43,394 bases of DNA from Cyclobacteriaceae bacterium (GTDB lineage Bacteria; Bacteroidota; Bacteroidia; Cytophagales; Cyclobacteriaceae), in the NCBI GenBank assembly GCA_025055435.1, contig JANWWN010000023.1:1-43394 (forward strand), read 5' to 3'. Every line of letters starts with the position of its first letter. The stretch's first letter is position 1. This document shows positions 35,430-42,003 of this stretch, piece after piece. The translations under genes and the position numbers were made by a program. The notes under the pieces are model-generated. The model searched no databases. It was given only the letters and a program-made list of their open reading frames with translations, and had not been told where the DNA came from.

Positions 35430-35569
35430 ATTATTATTGTTTGAAAATGACCCGATGTGTACTTTGATTTTCCGGAATTATGCTCTTCTAACCTCCTACT
35501 TACATCACTGCTCATACCAACATAATACTTCCCGGATTTTAAACTCTGTAAAACATATACTACCCACAC
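35430..35569 (-). pseudogene. Truncated GIY-YIG endonuclease remnant attached to tRNA-Leu
   Basis: From a GTG at 35569, two bases after the tRNA-Leu CCA end (35571), the frame encodes the first 40 residues or so of a GIY-YIG domain: VYVLQSLKSGKYYVG (the GIY and YIG strands), then RRLEEHNSGKSKYTSG with the conserved Arg. After that the similarity stops abruptly; the frame runs on into the Crp/Fnr gene in another register. The rest of the domain, including the catalytic Glu, is missing. In the open frame the tRNA 3' half is read as an N-terminal extension, a pattern I recall from small Bacteroidota GIY-YIG proteins next to tRNA genes. Confidence 0.7.
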
Positions 35570-35570
35570 T

Positions 35571-35657
35571 TGGTACCCGGGGCCGGAGTCGAACCGGCAC
35601 AGTATTGCTACCATTGGTGTTTGAGACCAACGCGTCTACCAATTCCGCCACCCGGGC
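35571..35657 (-). tRNA. tRNA-Leu (anticodon CAA), CCA encoded
   Basis: A full class II tRNA. Acceptor GCCCGGG pairs with CCCGGGT (G-U at the end), anticodon stem TTGGT/ACCAA with loop CTCAAAC (anticodon CAA), a variable arm, and T stem GCCGG/CCGGC with loop TTCGACT. Discriminator A at 35574 is followed by CCA (35573-35571) in the genome, unlike the tRNA-Arg here. A Bacteroidota-type promoter precedes it. Confidence 0.95.
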
Positions 35658-35665
35658 AGAGGCGG

Positions 35666-35696
35666 CAAATTTAATTGAAAAGTTCTGTAAGCCAAG
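35666..35696 (-). promoter_or_regulatory. Promoter of tRNA-Leu
   Basis: On the minus strand: CTTG (35696-35693), 19 nt, TAAATTTG (35673-35666). The -7 box is a full match to TAnnTTTG and the -33 box matches three of four bases. The tRNA starts about 9 nt after the box. Confidence 0.65.
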
Positions 35697-35704
35697 TTTA
35701 CAAA

Positions 35705-35926
35705 TCAGTGGCTGCCGGAGTTTTGTTTTGTTTCCGGCTTTTCTTTGCGAAAGGATCCATTCAGTAAAAAACCCATCAGGGCACCGTATAAGGTACTGTT
35801 TACCGGTGAAGACGTGATGGCACAGGAGCCACTGTTACAACCAACGTAATACCAATACAGGTAACCGGCCAGAGCACCTAAAACTATTCCGATTAACCAT
35901 CCGCCAGTAAGCACACGCTTTATCAT
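35705..35926 (-). CDS. DUF6132-like small membrane protein
   Basis: A 73-residue protein with two membrane segments (about 8-30, LTGGWLIGIVLGALAGYLYWYYV, and about 43-57). Between them lies the conserved-looking block GCNSGSCAITSSPVNSTLYGALMGFLL, which I recognise as the DUF6132 family of Bacteroidota; the two Cys could bind a metal or form a disulfide. Function unknown. Members often sit near sulfur- or redox-related genes, but nothing here supports that. It stands alone upstream of tRNA-Leu on the same strand, with an 81-nt gap to the ABM gene. Confidence 0.8.
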   Translation of the reverse strand: MIKRVLTGGWLIGIVLGALAGYLYWYYVGCNSGSCAITSSPVNSTLYGALMGFLLNGSFRKEKPETKQNSGSH

Positions 35927-36007
35927 ATCAATCCGGTTTTGGGTTCAGGCAAAGGTAACTCATTCGTGCGTTTTCTAGTGTGCTATTTATCACCGAATAA
36001 GTAATCA

Positions 36008-36295
36008 CTAAACGTTCCGCATGAGGGAAAAAGCCTGCGAACGCTCGGCAAACAAATTTTTGACCTGCCCCCAAACCGCAGCAAACAACTCTGAATTCCT
36101 GTATTTTTCCAGGCTTTCGCGGTCTGACCAATGACTAAGCGTGGCAAATGTGTTGGGCTCATCAGCATCCTGAAGCAACTCAAGATGCAGGCACCCCGGA
36201 AAATTGCGGATTGACTCTTCATGCCGGTTATATATTTCCAGAAACTCATGGACACCGGCTTCTGTAAAATGCATGCGAACGATGCGAATAATCAT
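36008..36295 (-). CDS. Antibiotic biosynthesis monooxygenase (ABM) domain protein
   Basis: A 95-residue single-domain protein with a dimeric alpha/beta barrel of the ABM family: IIRIVRMHFTEAGVHEFLEIYN, then FPGCLHLELLQDADEPNTFATLSHWSDRESLEKYRNSELF. This fold occurs in small cofactor-free monooxygenases, haem-degrading enzymes and proteins of unknown role. No Asn/His haem-binding pattern is evident, so no reaction can be assigned. An ATG at 36301 two codons upstream is an alternative start. It lies directly behind the SAM hydrolase gene (36305) on the same strand, so the two are likely to be co-transcribed. Confidence 0.82.
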   Translation of the reverse strand: MIIRIVRMHFTEAGVHEFLEIYNRHEESIRNFPGCLHLELLQDADEPNTFATLSHWSDRESLEKYRNSELFAAVWGQVKNLFAERSQAFSLMRNV

Positions 36296-36304
36296 AACCA
36301 AAAG

Positions 36305-37075
36305 TTATTCAAAGTAAACGATTACCGGACTTCCATATTCAAGGCCCAGCAATTCGGCAGCATTTCCTTTGTTAATTGCGATTTCAAGCAAATTCAGGGC
36401 ATTGAACAGTAAAACACATTCTCCTTCTTCTACATCAGAATACTGACTATGAATTTTCCTGAATTTTTCTGTTCCCGCCTGAACGGTAAACACCTTATCC
36501 CGGCTGAGTATGTCAAATGTTTCTTTATGAATATTGGTAATGAGGTTACCGAAGTAATCAACATGAATAACATTGCCTACGATTTGTTTTTTGGTTGCCT
36601 TGGCCTGGCGGTCAATCATTTTTTTAAAAAGCGAAAGTGGTTTTCCGAGTGAAGAAATCGGCACACCACTGGCCAGTTTGGCAGCAGCCGGTGCAAGAAT
36701 ATCGCGTTCGGGAAAGGTAGTTGCAACAGGATTAATGGCATTTAATTCTACCAGGTTTTGTTGCATTTTTTCGCTGATAAGACCAAACAACCCGTTGTCG
36801 GAACCTACAAAAAAATGATCTTCCAGTTGCAGGGCAATGGGTTTATCATCCGGATTGCCTGTGGCATGCACCCCAACCAGGTGAACGGTTCCCTGAGGAA
36901 AGTCACGAAATACCGAACGCAGCACAAATGCAGCATGAGCGATATGAAAAGGCGGAATGCGGTGAGTAATATCAACGATTTTTATTCCGGGATTAATACT
37001 AAGTATGCGGGCACGGATAGCTGCCGCGTAATGATCGTTTTCGCCCGAATCGGTAAGCAGGGTGACGATGGCCAT
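36305..37075 (-). CDS. SAM hydrolase (S-adenosylmethionine hydroxide adenosyltransferase family)
   Basis: A 256-residue protein of the DUF62 family, which splits S-adenosylmethionine to adenosine and methionine with water. N-terminal residues ATLLTDSG-type (here VTLLTDSGENDHYAA) include the Asp that binds the ribose; further on are DITHRIPPFHIAHAAFVL, FVGSDNGLFG and the C-terminal VHVDYFGNLITNI, with conserved Asp, Arg and His residues of the family. I set the start at 37075 (MAIVTLLTDSG); the longer frame runs through the promoter of the divergent phoH gene. The family is widespread, and the biological reason for the reaction is not settled. Confidence 0.9.
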   Translation of the reverse strand: MAIVTLLTDSGENDHYAAAIRARILSINPGIKIVDITHRIPPFHIAHAAFVLRSVFRDFPQGTVHLVGVHATGNPDDKPIALQLEDHFFVGSDNGLFGLISEKMQQNLVELNAINPVATTFPERDILAPAAAKLASGVPISSLGKPLSLFKKMIDRQAKATKKQIVGNVIHVDYFGNLITNIHKETFDILSRDKVFTVQAGTEKFRKIHSQYSDVEEGECVLLFNALNLLEIAINKGNAAELLGLEYGSPVIVYFE

Positions 37076-37107
37076 TTTGATGTGCCCGAAGTTCTTTTGT
37101 AAATTTG
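37076..37107 (+). promoter_or_regulatory. Promoter of phoH
   Basis: -33 TTTG (37076-37079), 20 nt, -7 TAAATTTG (37100-37107), a full match to the Bacteroidota consensus. Start of transcription is expected near 37113. The -33 box abuts the start codon of the divergent SAM hydrolase gene. Its position rules out translation starts upstream of about 37113. Confidence 0.7.
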
Positions 37108-37145
37108 AAGTGCGAAAATTAACGATTTTACCACACTTACCGGCT

Positions 37146-38120
37146 TTGATAGAAAAAGTAGTAACGCTCGAAAATATTTCTCTGATAGACTTCCTCGGAG
37201 TAGAAGATCGCAACATTCATTCGCTGGCTAACGCCTTTCCGAAAAGTCGTATTGTATCGCGCGGGAATAAAATCCTGATACGCGGCAGTACAGCCGAAGT
37301 GGTACAAATTGATGACATCCTGAATGCACTCATTAATCATTACCACAAATACGGCCATGTGCGCGAAGAAGACGTACAGACTTACCTCTCGGCTGAAAAG
37401 CAGTTGCTGCAGACCGACACCGGCCCTGCCGATGACGAAGTGATTGTTTATGGCACCAAAGGCCTGCCGGTTAAACCAAAAACTCCCAATCAGGTAAAAC
37501 TGGTACAGTTGGTTAAGGATAATGACCTGGTGTTTGCCTTGGGTCCGGCCGGAACGGGAAAAACTTACATCTCCGTTGCCTTTGCCGTGAAAGCACTAAA
37601 AAATAAGGTTGTAAAAAAAATCATCATTACCCGACCGGCCGTAGAAGCAGGTGAAAACCTGGGCTTTTTGCCGGGCGATCTGAAGGAAAAGATTGATCCT
37701 TATCTTCGTCCTATCTACGATGCGCTGCACGATATGCTGCCTTTCGAAAAGTTGCAGTACTATATGGAGCGAGAAATCATAGAAATTGCTCCATTAGCCT
37801 ACATGCGCGGCCGCACCCTAAACAACGCTTTCATTTTGCTGGATGAAGCGCAAAATACCACGCCCATGCAGATGAAGATGTTTTTGACACGCATGGGCCC
37901 CGACTCAAAGATGATTGTAACAGGCGACATTTCGCAGGTTGATTTACCTGCCCGCCAGACTTCGGGCTTGCACGAAGCAGTGCGTATTCTGAGAGGCGTG
38001 AAGGGCATCGGATTCATCGAACTGGATCAAAGTGATGTCATTCGTCATCGCCTCGTCCGCGATATTATCCGCGCATACGATGACAGCAAAGCGGCAGACA
38101 AAAAAGAGCGCGAAGAATAA
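37146..38120 (+). CDS. phoH: PhoH-like ATPase
   Basis: A 324-residue protein with an N-terminal KH-like part (about 1-100, with SRIVSRGNKILIRG) and a P-loop NTPase domain: Walker A GPAGTGKT (133-140), Walker B FILLDEAQN (Asp233, Glu234), then GDISQVDLP. PhoH proteins are ATPases, often linked to RNA metabolism and phosphate starvation, but the precise role in Bacteroidota is unclear. I choose the TTG at 37146, which yields MIEKVVTLENISLIDFLG as in relatives and lies about 33 nt after the predicted transcription start. The ATG at 37062 and GTG at 37110 lie ahead of that start. comEC follows 24 nt downstream, probably in one operon. Confidence 0.88.
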   Translation: MIEKVVTLENISLIDFLGVEDRNIHSLANAFPKSRIVSRGNKILIRGSTAEVVQIDDILNALINHYHKYGHVREEDVQTYLSAEKQLLQTDTGPADDEVIVYGTKGLPVKPKTPNQVKLVQLVKDNDLVFALGPAGTGKTYISVAFAVKALKNKVVKKIIITRPAVEAGENLGFLPGDLKEKIDPYLRPIYDALHDMLPFEKLQYYMEREIIEIAPLAYMRGRTLNNAFILLDEAQNTTPMQMKMFLTRMGPDSKMIVTGDISQVDLPARQTSGLHEAVRILRGVKGIGFIELDQSDVIRHRLVRDIIRAYDDSKAADKKEREE

Positions 38121-38144
38121 CGGCTTATTTAGTATTTTAAACGC

Positions 38145-40208
38145 ATGTTCGCATGGATTCCCTATGCTTTCGTGCGCTTTGTATTGTTCTTTGCTGCAGG
38201 TATCCTGACCGGCATCGCTTTTCCGGATGTATTTACTGTCCGACAGGCCATTTTCGCTACATTAAGCACCTCAGCAATTTTCTTTTTACTCGCCCGAACA
38301 AAATGGACTAACCCGGGTTATGCGGCTTTGATTGCGCTTTTCTTTGCCGGCTGGCTAAACGTTTTGATTCATACCGAAACAAACAGAAAAAATCATCTGA
38401 AAAATCTGCACGACAATGTTGTTCGGTTTTTGGTTGTAATTACTTCTCCGGAAGAAGAGCAGGAAAATACCCGAAAGCATACAGCCGAGTTAAAATTTAT
38501 CCACAACGGTAGTGAATGGAGGAGTGCTTCCGGTAAGATTTTACTTTATTTCAGGAAGTCTTTATTCCGCTCTCCTTTTATATATGGCGACCGCCTCATC
38601 CTGGAAGGAAGTCCGAAGCCAATCAACCCGCCCATGAACCCCGGTGAGTTTGATTACAAAAAGTTTTTGGGTTTCCGTAATATCTACCATCAGCATTTTG
38701 TAAGCAGAAAAAACCAGGTTGTTTATATCGGTAACTCTCCTCCGAACCTTATCCTTGCAACCGCATACCGGATCAGGGCGGCTGCAAAAGAAATACTCAA
38801 CAATTATCTGCCTGAATCTCATCAGCGTGCGGTTGCTTATGCCCTGTTACTGGGCGTAACTGATGCGCTGGATAACGAACTTTCTCACGCCTATGCTGCT
38901 GCCGGAGCTATGCATGTACTTGCCGTAAGCGGCCTACATGTCGGAATACTCTACGGACTTTTGCTTTTGGTGTTCAAACCTCTCACTGCAACCCGTAAAG
39001 GAAAATGGATTTTGGCCATCCTGAGTATTCTTCTGTTGTGGTTTTACGCAACATTCACCGGGCTTTCACCGTCAGTCCTGCGGGCAGTTACCATGTTTTC
39101 GTTTATTGTGCTGGCGCGACCATTGGCTTACCGTACAAACGTTTACAACATGTTGGCAGCCTCAGCATTCATATTACTCACCTTTAATCCTTTTCTCATT
39201 ATGTCGGTGGGTTTTCAGCTTTCTTATATGGCTGTCTTGAGCATCGTGTACCTCTACCCTGTGTTGTATGATAGTTGGGACATACCCGGATGGGCAGGCG
39301 ATAAAATATGGCAGATAACCTGTGTATCGATTGCAGCGCAGGTTGGTACTTTTGTTTTAGGTCTGTTATATTTTCATCAGTTTCCAACTTATTTTCTGGT
39401 ATCTAATCTGTTTGTAATTCCGGGTGCCACCCTTATACTCATAAACGGCATACTTTTATTCGTCAGCTCCGGTTTACCTTATGTAGCGGAAATATTCGGG
39501 TTTACGCTTAAAGCAGAAATTGATGGTTTGAATCTCGTTGTAAAGACGGTTGAAAATCTGCCTTCCTCGCTCATTGAACCGGTATATATTTCTACGCCGC
39601 AGAGTTGGTTGTTATTGGGCATGGTTATCAGTTTTATTTTTCTGCTACAATGGAAAAAAACGGTATGGGCTGCTGTGCTGTGTTGTTGTGCAGTTGTATT
39701 CGGAGTTATTCAATGGAGCCGTTTTTACAAATTGGTTAAACCTGCACGATTAACAGTCTATCACATACCCGGTCAGCGTGCCTTGGAAATAACAGCAAGC
39801 GGGCACTCGTTCTTTTATGCTGACTCGGCACTTTTATCGGATGCGGGACGAATCAGTTACTCCATCCGGCCCAACCGCCTGCAAGCCGGGGTCATTGTTA
39901 CCCGTGAACATAATCTTACCAATCTGATACGAAACCATGGATGGATTATTCTATCATATCAACAGACCAAAATCCTATACATTGCAGACCGGGCTGCCTC
40001 GCTGCCATCCGGATTTTTTGATTTCGTAATCATAGGAGAAAGCACAACGGGTGATTTGAGATTACCTGAAAATTTATCCTTCGGAAAAATCATCCTGGAT
40101 TGTACCTTTCAGGGAAAAGCACTGGAAAAATTTGAAAACACATCACCTCTGCGAAACAGGGCAATACATGCTGTTGCCAGGCAGGGCGCATTTCAGGTAG
40201 AATTATAA
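38145..40208 (+). CDS. ComEC/Rec2 family DNA uptake channel
   Basis: A 687-residue membrane protein of the ComEC/Rec2 family, which forms the inner membrane channel for single-stranded DNA in transformation. After two or three membrane segments comes a soluble OB-like part (DUF4131, about 100-210, with GDRLILEG and NPGEFDYKKFL), then the Competence domain (about 225-500) with the signature HVLAVSGLHVGILYG and about ten membrane segments. The C-terminal part (about 530-687) has a beta-lactamase-like layout but no HxHxDH metal motif, so the nuclease activity is not visible. It lies between phoH and a LiuC-like hydratase, 12 nt ahead of the latter. Confidence 0.88.
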   Translation: MFAWIPYAFVRFVLFFAAGILTGIAFPDVFTVRQAIFATLSTSAIFFLLARTKWTNPGYAALIALFFAGWLNVLIHTETNRKNHLKNLHDNVVRFLVVITSPEEEQENTRKHTAELKFIHNGSEWRSASGKILLYFRKSLFRSPFIYGDRLILEGSPKPINPPMNPGEFDYKKFLGFRNIYHQHFVSRKNQVVYIGNSPPNLILATAYRIRAAAKEILNNYLPESHQRAVAYALLLGVTDALDNELSHAYAAAGAMHVLAVSGLHVGILYGLLLLVFKPLTATRKGKWILAILSILLLWFYATFTGLSPSVLRAVTMFSFIVLARPLAYRTNVYNMLAASAFILLTFNPFLIMSVGFQLSYMAVLSIVYLYPVLYDSWDIPGWAGDKIWQITCVSIAAQVGTFVLGLLYFHQFPTYFLVSNLFVIPGATLILINGILLFVSSGLPYVAEIFGFTLKAEIDGLNLVVKTVENLPSSLIEPVYISTPQSWLLLGMVISFIFLLQWKKTVWAAVLCCCAVVFGVIQWSRFYKLVKPARLTVYHIPGQRALEITASGHSFFYADSALLSDAGRISYSIRPNRLQAGVIVTREHNLTNLIRNHGWIILSYQQTKILYIADRAASLPSGFFDFVIIGESTTGDLRLPENLSFGKIILDCTFQGKALEKFENTSPLRNRAIHAVARQGAFQVEL

Positions 40209-40220
40209 AAACCATTTACC

Positions 40221-40991
40221 ATGCAGCACATTACCTATCACGTAAGTAACCGCGTAGCAAGGATTACCTTAAACCGACCCGAAAAAAGAAATGCACTGAA
40301 TGCCGCACTGGTCAGTGAACTCATCACTGCGTTTGAACAGGCCCGTCAGGATGAACAGGTAAAAGTCATCGTGCTTGCCGCAACAGGTGAAGCCTTTTGT
40401 GCCGGAGCCGATCTGGCCTATTTGCAACACATGCAGCAGTTCACCTTTGCAGAAAACCTTGAGGACTCTTTGCGTCTAAAAAATTTATTTGTTTCGATGT
40501 ACACGTTGACCAAAGCCATAGTTGCCCAGGTTCAGGGGCCTGCCCTTGCCGGTGGCTGCGGACTGGTTACAGTGTGCGATTTTGCCGTGAGTGCCACCAC
40601 AGCAAAATTTGGCTACACCGAAGTAAAAATAGGCTTCGTACCGGCTATTGTTACGCCCTTTCTGATTAAAAAAATTGGCGAAGGAAAAGCGCGTAATTTG
40701 CTCCTATCCGGAAATATTATTTCAGCTCAGGAAGCCGTGCAACTCGGATTAATAAGTCACGTAACCGAACCGGAAAAACTGGAAGAAGAAACCATGAAAC
40801 TGGTCACACAACTGGTGAGCAGTAATTCGGGCGAAAGTCTTGCTTTAACCAAAACATTACTGCACCGGCTTTCCCCGACACTGGACTCTGATTTGCAACT
40901 TGCTGCAGAAACCAATGCACGCGCCCGCTCCACAGCCGATTGCCGGCGTGGAATAGCCGCATTTCTGAATAAAGAAAAGTTAATGTGGTAA
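40221..40991 (+). CDS. Enoyl-CoA hydratase family protein, LiuC-like (methylglutaconyl-CoA hydratase)
   Basis: A 256-residue crotonase-fold protein. Oxyanion-hole segments are CAGADL (60-65) and ALAGGCGLV (108-116). Of the two acid residues of classical hydratases only the second is kept (Glu134 in FGYTEVKIGFVPAIV); the first is Gly, as in bacterial LiuC-type enzymes with the same EVKIGFVPA-type segment. LiuC hydrates 3-methylglutaconyl-CoA in leucine breakdown. No other leucine catabolism gene is in the window, so the assignment rests on the active-site pattern. It is 12 nt after comEC and likely to be co-transcribed with it. Confidence 0.82.
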   Translation: MQHITYHVSNRVARITLNRPEKRNALNAALVSELITAFEQARQDEQVKVIVLAATGEAFCAGADLAYLQHMQQFTFAENLEDSLRLKNLFVSMYTLTKAIVAQVQGPALAGGCGLVTVCDFAVSATTAKFGYTEVKIGFVPAIVTPFLIKKIGEGKARNLLLSGNIISAQEAVQLGLISHVTEPEKLEEETMKLVTQLVSSNSGESLALTKTLLHRLSPTLDSDLQLAAETNARARSTADCRRGIAAFLNKEKLMW

Positions 40992-41078
40992 AAATGAAGA
41001 AAATGGTACACTATTCTTACTTCCCTTTACTCTTTGTTTAAAGTTTTGATTAAATCGATCGTGAAAATTAATTGCGTT

Positions 41079-41927
41079 ATGAAAAATACAGTGCTGACTT
41101 TTTTAGCTGTTTTGCTTATTTTTAAAGGCAACGCACAGAACTACTCCGGCGACAGCTGGGCTCAGGTTAAAGCAAACAAGCAAGGCACCATATCGCTGGC
41201 CTATGTTGAAACACCTGCGTTTGTGTACAAGGACGCATCCGGAAAACTTACCGGAATCTGCGTGGACATTATGAACGACTTTGTAAACTGGGTCAACGCC
41301 AATAAAGGTGTTAAGCTCCAATCTAAATTTGTTGGCGATGGCAGTTCCTTCCAGGGTATGTACGCCAAAGTGAAAGGCAGCACGGGCGGTGTTTTTGGTT
41401 TGGGCAACATAACCATTACGGAGGAACGCAAACGCGAAGTAAAGTTCAGCCCTCCGTTCATCACCAACTTCGCCATACTGATTACACAAAACCAGGTACC
41501 CACACTTACTAAACTGGAAGATATATCAACTGTATTTTCAAAACTCACAGCGTACACCGCCAAGGGAACGCTTAATGAAAAACGCCTGTTGGAGCTGAAA
41601 CAGAAATACTTTCCGAACATGAAAATAGTGACGCTGGAAACCAGTCCGGAGGTATATCAGAAAATCATATCCGATCCGAATTCCTTTTCCTATCTCGATC
41701 TGGCTTTTTATCTAAAAGCCGTTAGCGAACAAAAGCCTGTAAAGCGCCATCCCGTTGGCGACAAAGCTGCCGAACAATTCGGATTTATTATGCCGCAGAA
41801 TTCTGACTGGCAGCCTGTAATTGAAGAATTCTTTGCCGGCTATATGAACTCCCCTCAGTATAAAACCATGCTCACCAGGCACCTGGGTGAAACCGGTATC
41901 AAATTATTACAAAGCGCTTCAAAGTAA
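41079..41927 (+). CDS. Periplasmic solute-binding protein, family 3
   Basis: A 282-residue secreted protein: start at 41079 (MKNTVLTFLAVLLIFKGNAQ, a clear signal peptide); the longer frame adds 15 residues before it. The mature part is a family 3 periplasmic binding protein with LAYVETPAFVYKDASGKLTGICVDIMNDF, then EERKREVKFSPPFITNFAILI and the hinge and second lobe. Such proteins normally deliver polar amino acids or similar compounds to an ABC transporter. No permease or ATPase gene is adjacent, so it is an orphan in this window. Residues that would fix the ligand cannot be judged. A terminator follows. Confidence 0.82.
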   Translation: MKNTVLTFLAVLLIFKGNAQNYSGDSWAQVKANKQGTISLAYVETPAFVYKDASGKLTGICVDIMNDFVNWVNANKGVKLQSKFVGDGSSFQGMYAKVKGSTGGVFGLGNITITEERKREVKFSPPFITNFAILITQNQVPTLTKLEDISTVFSKLTAYTAKGTLNEKRLLELKQKYFPNMKIVTLETSPEVYQKIISDPNSFSYLDLAFYLKAVSEQKPVKRHPVGDKAAEQFGFIMPQNSDWQPVIEEFFAGYMNSPQYKTMLTRHLGETGIKLLQSASK

Positions 41928-41949
41928 ACCAATCCGACTTTCAAACAAA

Positions 41950-41980
41950 GAAAGCGGGCGATATGCCCGCTTTCATTTTT
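41950..41980 (+). terminator. Terminator after the solute-binding protein gene
   Basis: Stem GAAAGCGGGC (41950-41959) and GCCCGCTTTC (41965-41974), 5-nt loop, followed by ATTTTTT on the plus strand. Confidence 0.85.
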
Positions 41981-42003
41981 TCACAAAGTGCTAAGTTTGA
42001 GTG

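Noticed and set aside
35437-35817. 126-codon plus-strand frame across tRNA-Leu
   Set aside because: It covers the tRNA gene and the GIY-YIG remnant in antisense and has no protein-like features.
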